Source: Larix sibirica
Taxonomy: Eukaryota > Streptophyta > Pinopsida > Pinales > Pinaceae
Direction of reading: 5' to 3'
Assembly (NCBI GenBank): GCA_004151065.3
Contig: NWUY0303953678.1
Span: 1-20,677, forward strand
Length of the DNA stretch: 20,677 bases
The notes under the pieces were generated by a model. That model saw only the letters and a list, made by a program, of their open reading frames with translations. It did no database searches and was not told the DNA's origin. The translations under genes were made by a program, and so were the position numbers. Position 1 is the first letter of the stretch. Each line of letters begins with the position of its first letter. Below, in pieces: positions 10,141-20,227 of the stretch.

Positions 10141-11500
10141 CCAATAGATACTACAACCCAGATTTTATCTTGTGATGCTGCGGAGGCCGGGCCAACAAAT
10201 TAATTTGGTTAGTCGTAAATTTGGCTTGACCTTCCTCTTTTTTGATCTGTGAGGATATGGTTTGAACAGTACCTTACTCACCGCCTTACCTTTTCTTTAT
10301 GCTTAAAAACCCTCTCCACTTTGCCTTCCTCACCTAGCTCTGGTTGCCCTAGCCCCCTGATCTAAGAGTTTAAGACCCTCCTATTGAGCACTCGAATCAT
10401 CGTTGCCTAAAAGCTATAGAAGGGGTGATTCTGAGCTGATTGGATAGAGAGAGATCCAACCGTCCCATCATGCCTGAGCTGACCAGATAGAGAAAAACAC
10501 CCATGCATCGGCCAGAGAATAGGCTCGTGAGAAGATGAAACAAAAGAATAAATATCCGTTGTATAAGCCAGCCTGAGTCGTGGTGTAGCGGGTGGCAGCT
10601 TCTTTGTGGTGTTCGGGTGAAGAAAAGGGAAGAGTCGAGAGAGCCAGCGAGAAAGCTTCCTCTCATATTTGATATAATGCCTCTCAAATTCGATAAATAA
10701 AGAGAAGCATGGTAGATTCTCAAGGTGAAAGAAAGGAGAAGGGGAAAGAAGGAAGTTGGTGGGAAACCCCCATCCATGCAATGGCAGGGAAAAGCATATA
10801 ATCATATATAGAGCATGTGTAAGATTGGGCGTGTAATTCAGCAGTGCGGAGTGAATCGGGAATGTGTGTAAGAAACTATTGAGAGATAAGCTTCCTCATC
10901 ATTGCTTGCTACGGTATCAGGTAAGTGCTCAGCCTCCTCTCATTCAGAGGAAGGTTGTATCTGCCTAAGCGGGAAAGAATAGGAAGGGAACCAGCCATAG
11001 CTCTAGGTGAACCTTCATTCCTATAGAGAAAGCAGAAGTCCAATCGAGAATGCAGAAGCTATCCTTTCAATAAAGCTGCTATAGCGGGGCGGTCAAAATT
11101 CTATTATCTAAAGCGGGTTTGTCTTCAGCAGTATCTATGCTCTAGCGGGGTTGAATCTAGATGATGTGCTTTCCTCCTTTCCTTAGCGCGATATAAAGCG
11201 GGGCGGGACAAGATGATCGATCTTAGCATCCCTTATCAGGCTTATAAAGGCTTTTAGTCTGCGCTTCCCAAGAAAGCTTAAAGGCCCTCGATATGCGGGC
11301 AAGAGGACCCGAAACCTCCAAAAATGGGGTTAAAGAGCGTTATAAGGCCAGTTACGATAGAAAAGGGTATCAAAGGTACGGTATCTGAAAGTGAATTTGA
11401 TGGCAATGAGCGTACAGAAAATAGATTTGCAATAAGTGTAGGACAGTAAATGAAGATGGGGTCAGATGTACGGATAATAAGGGACAGCATGTACCTATCC
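10141..11500. other. Unassigned intergenic DNA
   Basis: No gene is recognisable. Two overlapping minus-strand frames of 126 and 132 codons (10397-10805) cover the same purine-rich plus-strand DNA in different registers. This is typical of strand asymmetry rather than coding, and neither product shows a known motif. A CCTCT/AGAGG hairpin lies near 10936-10950, and GAGAAAGCAGAAG and GAGAATGCAGAAG recur about 27 bp apart near 11025-11060. Confidence 0.5.
11079..11208. repeat. Degenerate array of AGCGGGG motifs
   Basis: Four related words occur within 130 bp: TATAGCGGGGCGG (about 11080), CTAAAGCGGGT (about 11108), CTCTAGCGGGGT (about 11140) and ATAAAGCGGGGCGGG (about 11192). Spacing is irregular (about 30, 32 and 52 bp). 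They look like dispersed micro-repeats rather than a tandem array with a fixed unit. Confidence 0.45.
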
Positions 11501-12196
11501 CAGGCCAGCCAGATTCTCTTTTTTTTCTTTTAGAGCATATTGTTCTTCTTTCATCTTCTTCCTTGCAATTTATCATTGTATTGCTTCATTCATAGATTCT
11601 AGATCTCTCACACTACATATCCCTCTTCTTCTTCGAAGCCTATTTCTTCATCTCTATTGCTAGTCCCTTTCCTTGTTCTTTGTGGTGTCTCCCATACCAC
11701 GAGTTTACTGTCTGTGTGCATACCTTCTCTCTCCTTAGTCTCACTTCCAGACTCGACTCTTACCCTCTTCTTCCAGGGATCCTCTCTTTCCTTCCTCTCT
11801 TCCTGTTCTGAGGTTGGAACCTGTCTCTTTCTGGACCTCCTATACCTGTCAGGACATGTCGCAGCCTATTCATCTGTGTGCCTTCCTACGCGCAGTTCTG
11901 TCATCGCCCCCTCCATTGCTGTCCTGCTTCTTCTTAGTGTAAGCGCCCGTGTCACGACAGTTCTCATCGCGGCCCTGCTCATATTCCTTCCTCTCTTTGG
12001 ATTCCTCTGGTTCCTTTCTCCTCCTTCTGCTGTGTCCATCGCTTCTTCTTCATGCACATCAGCTAGCTCTATTTTGCAACATCTTGAACTCTTCTCGCGC
12101 TGCGCTCTCAGATGTATATTGATCCAGAGTAAAGAGCTAGAGAAGATCCGGTGGTATCTCTCGGTTGAAAATATATATATTATTTTATACATTTAA
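11500..12196. other. Strongly strand-asymmetric block with opposing long ORFs
   Basis: The plus strand is markedly pyrimidine-rich. It carries the longest ORF in the window (11657-12196, 179 codons), a Leu/Ser-rich hydrophobic polypeptide with stretches such as VLIAALLIFLPLFGFLWFL that could span a membrane. The minus strand over 11608-12192 is open except for one TAG at about 11863-11865 and would encode a very charged protein (RSRKRQVPTSEQEERKERED, then a Glu-rich end). Other minus frames look equally charged, so composition alone may explain both ORFs. The minus frame could instead be a relic of a charged nuclear or retroelement gag-like protein. I cannot choose and assign no function. Confidence 0.3.
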
Positions 12197-12199
12197 CTT

Positions 12200-13060
12200 A
12201 ACACAAGAATATTGCAATATAGATTATTATCCACCAATAATACTTGGCTCAAATTATTAGACAACTGGCTCCTTCCTCTCTTGGTTATGTCCCCTCCCTT
12301 TATAGGTGAGACTTACTTGTGGGCTTGGTAAAAAGGCGGCGAATAAAGGCTTATGGTGTAACAAAGAAGGGGAACTTATCTTTATTAGAGCCTGCCAGCT
12401 CTTTCTTCTATCTATAAAGCTCCAGCTCCTATTGTCTATCCAATTGTCCCATTATCCCAGCTCCCTATCTGCCAGAGGAGGAGATATTTTTGTTACTTTT
12501 TTATAAATTCGATTTCGGAGTAAGCCGTAGAGAAACACCCTGACCAGGTGGATCGATGAATGGCGGACCATGATAAGCTCTGGATTATAAGGACGGCTTT
12601 ACCGAAGAGCTAGTAAATCTCGTGTGTAGGGATCTGATAGCGAGAGGATCGGAACTCAAAATTGAGTGAGCATTAACGTATAGTAATAGTGAAGCCGGGA
12701 ACGGGCTATATCTAGGCGGAAACGAAAAGCCCACCGGACGAACAAAAATGAAGTCTGAGTAGCCAATTTATGTAGGAATGACCCACCTACAGAATATGGG
12801 TAGAAGTTCAGTGAGAAAATAGGGAAAATCACTGAGCTTCGGGGGTTTGGTAGTTTGGAGTGAAACTGAAGTTGGTTCTCTAAGTACTTATCCATATGGA
12901 AGTGAATCTCCATCTGCCACCAACAGGGAGGGGAAAAATCTAAAAGCTTATATTGATTAGTTCCTGATACCGGAATCAAAGAGAGAAGCTTATGTAGAGA
13001 CAAGTTCAAAGCAATTACAACTGAATACCTAAAAGCTGATAAGAAATTGAAGTGAATGAA
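12200..13060. other. Unassigned intergenic DNA
   Basis: No gene is recognised. A 141-codon minus-strand frame (12656-13081) encodes a His/Phe/Leu/Ser-rich polypeptide with no motif I know. The plus strand in the same place has coding-like pieces separated by stops, for example LVVWSETEVGSLSTYPYGSE at about 12850-12908, then SPSATNREGKNLKAYID. This could be a broken nuclear-derived sequence or chance. Confidence 0.4.
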
Positions 13061-13340
13061 TGATTCTGAGTGATCAATCAAAGTTGAATTTATTTCTTAT
13101 TAACTAACTATTGATCACTTTATTATAGTTTAGTTAATATTGATCATTTAACAGTTGATTTTGATTTATAATCTAGTAGTCGATCCGAGTGATTAATTAA
13201 TTGATTAGTCAGTTAGCTGGACTGGGGATTAAGGTATTGGATTGGGATCTATTTACTAATTAATTGATTGGTCTTACTCTCTTTACTTTCTTTAATAGTA
13301 TATTGATTGATCCTACTTACTGTATGGATCAATTTATTGA
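13060..13340. repeat. AT-rich block of degenerate ATTGATCA/ATTGATTA words
   Basis: TGATCAATCA, ATTGATCACT, ATTGATCATT, GATTAATTAATTGATTAG, ACTAATTAATTGATTGG and ATTGATTGATCC recur over about 280 bp with irregular spacing. Many are self-complementary at TGATCA or TTAATTAA, so the strand could fold in several ways. The repetition is seen directly; no origin or promoter role can be shown. Confidence 0.55.
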
Positions 13341-14579
13341 TTATTAGCTCCTCTTCTTGGGTCTCTCCATTGGTCCTATCCACGAAACCCCCTACTACTC
13401 ACACCACGAGGCTTAAGTTATTTCACTACCGGTATAACCCTCCCAAGAACATACTAAGCTGCATCATATGTATAGTTTGTTCACCGTTGCCCATGGTAGC
13501 CGTTGGTTCATGTGACAAGCCTGAGCGGAGACGAAAAGAAGCGATAGACAGACAGCCGTTTAAGCATGAAAGAAGCCAAGTCAGACCGTGTTCCTAAACA
13601 AACTTGCATGTGTTAAGCACATCATGTTTTGGAACCTGCTTCAATGGCTATTTGTCACGAGAAACAACCTGAGTTTTAGCTTATTACGTGCGTCAGTCCA
13701 TGGCTCACATTGAGACAGCTTATGCCCTGCCCCGCCCCAATTATTTCATTTAGGTCTGGTACTTTGCATAGCAGATACTGTAATTTTTGACTATCAATAA
13801 TTCAATCACCTATTTGCACCGCTATTATGATCCGATCTGCTCCGCACGTTAAAGTGGCAATCGCCCTGGTAATATCTGGTAATTAGAGCATTACGGGTCC
13901 GGTCAGAGCAAGGAGAATCCTCCATCCGTTCCTATCAGTCACGCGGCTGTAACCATCGGTCTTACCGTGGCATCCTTTCGCTCGGTTCCAGATCTAACAG
14001 CAAAAGATGCGTATGCAAGGTTTAGGTAGGAGGGCATAGGGGATAACCCGACCCGTAGTTTACCTTTGGTGTAAGTCACTTATAGATTGACTTTATCACT
14101 TGCTAGCGAGCCTTAGTCTATGATCTGGTGTTTTCAGTCATATGTAATTTCATGGACGATACGGGATTGGATTACCAATGCTATAGACCATTGAGACCAT
14201 TGATTCATACCCTCATTATGCTCATTCATTCTTCCCTACGCTTCTTTCTTTACCATTATTACCATGATTTTCATGGATTCTAAACAGTAATTTAACTTTA
14301 TTCAGTAGTCAGTCGATCCAGAACCTTTAGTTGCAGATTAAGTTTCAGAGTAACTCGTGGGTTGTAGCTATGATATGCGCAAATGAAGGGTGATTCCCTT
14401 CCGGTGCTGAAATCTGTGCCTATACAAGCCTGTAGTGGTTACGGGTCTGCCAATCCGTAATAAATGTTAGTTTACCCGGCATCAGCGGTAAACGCAAAGG
14501 TAATAGATACGAAGGTAGCTATAGCAACGGGAGAAAGGCAACCAAGAAAGCAGCATAGGCAGTGGTTAACCTTGTTGGA
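13341..14579. other. Unassigned intergenic DNA
   Basis: A 96-codon plus-strand frame (13307-13597) has no known motif. The rest has balanced composition with normal CpG frequency and no visible gene, tRNA or repeat. CpG-bearing phrases near 13850-14060 look more conserved in texture than the flanks, but I cannot identify them. Confidence 0.45.
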
Positions 14580-15260
14580 GATCCAAATCCAGCCATAGAT
14601 CCAACAACTCTAACAAACAGCCCCAGATTGAGACCACCTATAAGTTGTGTAGCGCAGGAGCATAGGATCTAGGGAATAACCTAAACCTAGGTAGGAAAAT
14701 AGGGAGGAACCTGTACCACCTAGGGAATTCATTGGAGAAGAAGCAGCACCGTCAGCAAAGACTAAAAAAGCACTACAAGCAGCGGGAGAGGTGGCACCAT
14801 TTCCAGTAGTTTACTCATCACTAGTTGTCTTTGATCCAGCACCAGTATCAGCACTAGCAGTAGTATATCTAGCAGTAGCTTCTTTCCTAGCAACATCGGT
14901 GTAGATCAAATATCCACTTATACCTTCTAGTTATAGATCCTTCAATTACATATCCATATGTTCCAGATCCTCCAGTCTCAGGAGCCAGTTGACCGAGCAC
15001 AACCACTAGCAAAGGCGGATATATCTATGGTACCTCAAGTAGCAGGATAAGTAGATCTAGCCCTAGCTTATGGACCAATTACGTAGCCAGTTCGAGAGCG
15101 AGATCCAGTTTCGGCTGTTCTTGATGAGCATGATGCAGAGTCTGAAGTTGCTACCTCCCCCGCTGGTGGTGGTTATGGATATGCATCCTAGGATGAACTA
15201 CTCACTTTAGTGCTGCACCTGCATCTGCGTATGGATTTGGAACTGAACGAACCGGATCAA
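14580..15260. pseudogene. Degenerate Gly/Ala/Ser/Thr-rich coding-like stretch, strand uncertain
   Basis: On the minus strand a frame reads ATARYTTASADTGAGSKTTS from about 14880, stops, and continues TTGNGATSPAACSAFLVFAD with GAASSPMNSLGG. Further upstream on the same strand another frame reads APETGGSGTYGYVIEGSI (about 14935-14990). On the plus strand at about 15075-15260, VLDEHDAESEVATSPAGGGY with GYAS then a stop, and later FSAAPASAYGFGTERTGSIA, look equally coding-like. Triplet bias for GCT, ACT, GGT and GGA underlies all of this. It may be one low-complexity gene relic that was partly inverted, or triplet-biased repeat DNA. No family is recognised. Composition resembles 5535-5790. Confidence 0.25.
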
Positions 15261-16231
15261 TTGCTTCGGGGTGGTGCTTATCAATATGTATAGATTGAAG
15301 AAGGGTGATCCTTTTTAGTTGGGAACGTGGAGCCCACCAATTTCTACGAGTTTATAGAGAAAGACGCGCATTTATCCTTACCTAAACGAAAGAGAGGTAA
15401 GGTTCCTTCGGGCTGGAAAAGGGATGACCTCTGAATCGGGACTGAGCAAACGAAGTGACGGATTTCTCAGGAGATCAAATCTACTCAGAAATATAAAGCA
15501 AGGAAAAGGCGGAGAGGTATGCCCCCGCTCGAAGGGAGAATGCCTAAGCGAGCGTGAAGACCTATCCCCGTAGCAAGCTTGTGGGTCTCATGGTGAGAGA
15601 ATATTAATAGTATTGCTCATATGGCCCAAAGGGAAAGTGAGGACAGTCAAATTAGGGAAATTATGCATCATGCTACAGATCAGATAATAAGAAACAGATA
15701 ATCTATTTACAGCTAGTCATGTTAGCCCTTTTACCCCTCCCAGCTCCATTATATTCCCTTAGCCATACCCCTATATCCTTTAATATGGTGAGTTTTTCGT
15801 GCTCGCATGATTCCTTTATTGCCGGTCGGTCCCCGCATGCCTGTTGCCAGTCTCTGCTTAAAGCGAAGCCGGAGGGAGGAGGGTATCGCCATACGATACT
15901 AATTGAATATCTGCTGCTGGACAAGGCAAGACCTACTATTGATATGGTAATTTAAGGAAAGAAAGATGGCATATCCAGATGAGATATAATTTGCTGAACC
16001 TGGCCTTCCAAAACTGGTTCACCATAAAAAAAGCGGTTGAGCCGAGTTTACAACATACAATGGAGAGGGAGAGCACATCACTTGAGAGAGACCAGTTTAG
16101 CGTCGAACCAGCCCCGGCACGGTATGGTACAGCGCATGGCACACGGACGGTACGGTACTATTATTTGCACTTTGAATCAAAGCACTAAGCCTGCTAATAC
16201 AACTTGTAAATGGTTACTTGCTCATTGCTAC
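15261..16231. other. Unassigned intergenic DNA
   Basis: I see no recognisable gene. A CGCTCG/CGAGCG inverted repeat lies at 15526-15554. Two forms of a GGTATGGTAC/GGTACGGTAC word occur within 45 bp near 16120-16157. Frames of 60-116 codons overlap one another on both strands (for example 16037-16387) and show no known motif. Confidence 0.45.
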
Positions 16232-16316
16232 CATCGTTTCCACCAGAAGATATACTTTGAGCCAAGAAGGTTTCAGATGAGCATATCCATTGAGCCATGG
16301 TCCCACAAGACAAGAT
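16232..16316. repeat. 85-bp direct repeat, copy 1
   Basis: This segment, beginning CATCGTTTCCACCAGAAG, recurs in the same orientation at 16646-16730 with few substitutions and no obvious gap. It includes the shared phrases ATATACTTTGAGCCAA and AGCATATCCATTGAGCCATG. The spacing between copies is 414 bp. Confidence 0.85.
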
Positions 16317-16645
16317 TTATTTGTCCAGGGACTACCTGCTTTAGGGTAAGCACTCAGTTTCGTTGGCCCAGAGTTTGTTTTTTTTAACCTCCCCCGACCA
16401 CAAAAATATCTAGAGGCATGGGAAATATGTATGGTGCCAGTGGGAGCTAGGATCATTGAATCTTCAGAGAATCTTTATATAAGAGAGTTATTCACGTGCT
16501 TTCCCCCCTTATATAACTATGCCTTTCATGTTTACCTATGAGAGCCAGGATCATTCAGGTACACGTACACCAAGTCCGCCAGATGAGAAAAGATATATGA
16601 CCATGTCAATCCATAATTCATTCAATCCACGCACGAAATAATTTT

Positions 16646-16730
16646 CATCGTTTCCACCAGAAGATATACTTTGAGCCAATAAGATTTAAGATTAGCATAT
16701 CCATTGAGCCATGGTCCCGCCAGACAGGAT
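16646..16730. repeat. 85-bp direct repeat, copy 2
   Basis: Second copy of the repeat at 16232-16316, diverged mainly in its middle (AAGAAGGTTTCAGATGAG against AATAAGATTTAAGATTAG) and at the right end. A shorter echo, ATTGAGCCAATAAG, follows at about 16733-16747, so a third, very short partial copy abuts this one. Confidence 0.85.
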
Positions 16731-16979
16731 AGATTGAGCCAATAAGTTATTAACATAGAGATATTGTTGCTTGAGTTATCCCTAGTTTACAGCATACCCG
16801 CTTTCAGGTCAAGCCGCTTTACCCATTCTCTTTTCACTTACCTTACCTGTACGTAACACGGTTCACAATGAGGTGTTTCCAATAAGGCGGAAGTTTATCC
16901 GATGAAAATTAGATGGAGGTTTTTTTAAATGAGCTTACACGATGATGTGAATTAGGTGAGTTATGTTTACGCTATGATG

Positions 16980-17085
16980 ATGAGGTAGGTTTCCGCGATA
17001 AGGTATGTTTCCCAATCAGGTATGTTCCCGATAAGGTACGTGTTTCCATATTAGGTTTGCTTACCGACGATGGAGGTTGGTTCCA
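16980..17085. repeat. Degenerate tandem array, unit about 17-20 bp
   Basis: Five or six consecutive units resemble GTTTCCCGATAAGGTAT: GTTTCCGCGATAAGGTAT, GTTTCCCAATCAGGTAT, GTTCCCGATAAGGTACGT, GTTTCCATATTAGGTTTG, a CTTACCGACGATGGAGGTTG unit, and GTTCCAAATAGG. Unit length varies, so the array is either old or not formed by simple slippage. A looser form of the same words (GATGATGTGAATTAGGTGAG and following) extends left to about 16905. Confidence 0.7.
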
Positions 17086-17797
17086 AATAGGTTCCACAAC
17101 GAACGATATGCAACAATGATATTAGTTAGGCTGTTTGTGAGTGAGTCATTCCGGGATGCCGTCGAACATGAAGACGTCGAACTTGAGGCCTGTAAGTCCA
17201 TATCCGTGAACATAAGGACGTGGCCGTGATGATACAATTATTCCGTGGTGATTACGTAGTGAGTTAGCTTACACGAGCCATACGCCCCAATATAAGAGAA
17301 TGAGCCTACGAAAGCACATCTTGTTAATTAATAAGGAGGGATATTCTTCGCTATATAATTGAAGAGCTCTCTAATTAATTGTATTTTATACGACGGTAAT
17401 AAAAATAAGCATGTGTGTAATAAGCAGCTATAAGGATGTATAGCGATATGTGAACTATTTGGAATGAACTATTGGGTCACCTTGGCAGGCATATGTGGGA
17501 CTTCCTCCTGGGCCTATGCTCGTCCAACGTCTCCTTACTATATTCCCGGCAAGTGTAAGAAAGCAAGCACAATTAACACGTGTATTTGTTCACTATCAAC
17601 TGAGCCTTCAACTCGTCGACACCTCCTGGTACGGTTTATTGCACCTGGTGTTCACGTACACAATATTATGGAGTAGCTCTAAGCGCTCTACGTTGTAGCT
17701 CAATGACTACACCACCTTTACTAACTCATATTCGTGTTGTATTCAAAGAGTAATCATAGTGTCCTCATCAGCTACGTGTGTCATATAATCATTGCAT
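17086..17797. other. Unassigned intergenic DNA
   Basis: No gene is recognised. A doubled CGTCGAAC word, with similar flanks, sits at about 17160-17188. Two overlapping 67-70 codon plus-strand frames (17464-17698) have no known motif and occupy the same DNA in different registers. Confidence 0.45.
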
Positions 17798-17910
17798 TGT
17801 GTAATCTCAATTGTGTAATCTCTGAGAGCTATATGTGTTGCTCTACTGTAGCTTTTTTTTCTGTGTAGCTCCAATGTGTGAGTTCGCTATGTGGCTCTAT
17901 GCTATGTGAT
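17798..17910. repeat. Degenerate array of TGTGTNNCTC words, period about 13-15 bp
   Basis: TGTGTAATCTCAAT (17798) is followed 14 bp later by TGTGTAATCTC. Then come TGTGTTGCTCTAC (17834), TGTAGCT (17847), TGTGTAGCTCCAA (17862), TGTGTGAGTTCGCTA (17875) and TGTGGCTCTATGCTA (17890), ending in TGTGATG. Most intervals are 13-15 bp. A single GTTGTAGCTCAATG near 17692 may be an outlying unit. Confidence 0.6.
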
Positions 17911-18420
17911 GTAATAACCATTGTTTCATATGTGAAACCCCGTAGGTTCCACAGGTCTGTGGGTTCCATCAGTGTGTTAGATAAAAGGACCCTTCATACC
18001 CTACCCCCTCACTAGCCCCAACAGGAAAAAAAAGTTCCCCTATTGAGCCACCATACCCAAGAGAATAGGATAAGGCCCCCCATCGATCCACCGAACGATA
18101 AGATTGATATTATGTTACCACGTGACCACCATAATAAATTAGCCAGAAGCCTTAATTAATTCAACAGAAGCCTTTTGCCTTCCTTTACCCTTTTGTCTTT
18201 ACCCTTTCACCTTCTGCCAGAAAAAATAAGCCATTAGCCTCCAGTCAATATAATAATGCTGTTACTTACGTTGATTCAGCATTTGAGGAGCATAGGCTAG
18301 TGAGGTTTAGCAGCTGGATTATTTGAATTCTTCTACCGTTATTAATCCTATTCTGCCCGGAGTATTATTCCGGGAGTAGTAAACCAATAATATATATAAG
18401 AAAGGAGTTTCAGGAGCTGG

Positions 18421-18639
18421 ATGGAGGGTTACCCTATGAGTAAACCGGTCGATCCATCCCATCTAGGGACACAGGGCAGGGAACACGTTCCCAACACCGC
18501 GAAGTATATATGCGGTTCATATTTATCCTTCCTTTTGGCTATGGAAAAGTTACGTATATATGCAAGTTTGGTCGAGCCTCAATCGACGAGACATCCTGCC
18601 ACTAGGATGGAAACTTCAGAAAATGGCCATGTTCCGTAA
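18421..18639 (+). other. Unidentified 72-codon ORF with purine-rich leader, possibly chance
   Basis: An ATG frame of 72 codons lies just after AAAGGAGTTTCAGGAGCTGG. The resemblance to a ribosome-binding site is weak evidence, because plant mitochondria do not clearly use such sites. The product is short, has no recognised domain and includes one modest hydrophobic stretch (ICGSYLSFLLAM). The nearly repeated phrase (A)GTATATATGC at 18507 and 18555 lies within the frame. Confidence 0.12.
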
Positions 18640-19957
18640 AAATAAAATCCACTTTCATTCCCCAGATGATTTTGAGATTCCATCCGACTCGATCAAAACA
18701 AGATGTCTCCAAATAAAAACAACAAATTAGAATTAAGTTTTTTTTATAAATTATTTATAACCCACCAACTTTGTGTCTGCGCAAAACCTGAGGCAAGCAA
18801 TATGTTATAGACTTCCCAAGCTGTAGTGTTAAGAAAGAACTACTACTAGTCGTATAGAGTAAGCTCTACTACTTGCTTTATTTAGGCAAACTACTAGCCT
18901 TAGATTATTATTAATAATAAGTTCTTGGCAAAAAGCAGCCTTAATAGACTAATCTTTGTCCCACCACATGCATTGTTCCATGGATACTGCTGTACTTTCT
19001 TTCTTACTTTATTAGTCCATTTTCAAAATAAAGATGGAGTTCCACCATAATATGTACGCTAGGTTACAAAGTGTGTGCTTGATCGCCATAGCTTGCCGGG
19101 CAGCTTCTGTGTTTCGTTTATCGCTTCGCTTGCCCCATAATGTTCGTTGCTTTGGTACAAAGGTTAAACAAGGCTATTTCATTTGAACCAGGTCTATTTT
19201 AATCAGGCTCCTGCTCTGTCTAAGTTACCGTTGCTAATTTGTTACCGTTGCTTGTTCCTGCCTTATGGGGGCTTGATGCGGGGAGTTTACTCTTTAACAA
19301 CTACCGGAGGATTATATGGAAACAAGTCGTGCCTCTATGAACCAGGGGCTCTTCTTTCAACAGCGCTCCTCTTTCAACTCTTTCAGTAGGTGACTTGTAG
19401 CAGGTTCCACTGGACTGTTGGCGCAATATAGTGGGACCAGCCAGCCGTGTGATAATAAAACAGGTTTAATAGCGACCCGTGGGCGGAACATATATTTTGG
19501 AGCAGCTGGGCAAATAGAGAACATAGTCTTTGGGAACTGAGCAATTAGAGAACAGGTATATATACATTTTAAAAACTTATCTGGTGGGGGGCTTTAAACG
19601 CTCTATATAAACTTTATATAATAACTACCTATTGCGATTCTTTATTATAACGACTCTAGTGCCACTAGTTGGTCTAAGTTATCAATGTAAGGAACCCGCG
19701 CAGCTCCCATACAAGAGTTTGTGTTACAAGAGTGCGTGTAAGGTGCACAGATACTTATTTTATTTTATGATTCCACTTTAGCTTTTGTTCTTACATTACC
19801 ACCAGACGATATTTATTTCTAAATGGCCTCAGGTTCAGTCAGTCAGGGCAGGCACAAAGAAAGTGTGGTTGGACAAGATGACAACTTAATATAATTTGAA
19901 TTTATTATTATTATGTTATATACTAGTCAATCATAGACGAGACAATAGCCGAGAGCC
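18640..19957. other. Unassigned intergenic DNA
   Basis: Nothing is recognisable beyond AT-rich stretches (about 18730-18765, 18900-18930, 19560-19640, 19890-19920) and another GACCAGCCAGCC word near 19427. A 68-codon frame at 19183-19389 has no known motif. Confidence 0.5.
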
Positions 19958-20019
19958 AATCATTGCCAACTGGTCAGCAAATAGCCAAGCGACGTAAGGT
20001 AGATCATTGTCAGCTGGTC
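19958..20019. repeat. Short imperfect direct repeat, 44-bp spacing
   Basis: ATCATTGCCAACTGGTC (19959-19975) and ATCATTGTCAGCTGGTC (20003-20019) differ at two positions. Related fragments (ATAGCC and CAGCTGG) recur up to about 20090. Confidence 0.6.
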
Positions 20020-20227
20020 CAGTGACAGATATAGGGTAACATATAATAGCCAGTGGTTTCCGCCATAGCCAGTATCGTTTACAGCTGGAGGTGGTCATCC
20101 TCTTGGGAAGCCATACATTTAACTAGACCTCGAACTCTACGGAGCCATATTTATATACCCTACTATACCCTTTTCCCTACCCTTTAGACGTAGGTAGAGT
20201 TGGAAGATAGATCCCCGTAATAAAAGC

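Noticed and set aside
10397-10805. Two overlapping minus-strand ORFs of 126 and 132 codons
   Set aside because: They read the same purine-rich DNA in two registers, lack known motifs, and are best explained by strand composition.
12656-13081. 141-codon minus-strand ORF as a gene
   Set aside because: No recognised domain or family, and the opposite strand shows equally coding-like fragments. Chance or relic is more likely.
15526-15554. CGCTCG/CGAGCG hairpin as a transcription terminator
   Set aside because: The stem is only six pairs with a 17-nt loop, with no T-run after it and no gene end before it.
16232-17910. CRISPR array
   Set aside because: Repeat units are degenerate and of variable length, there are no uniform spacers, and no cas genes are present.
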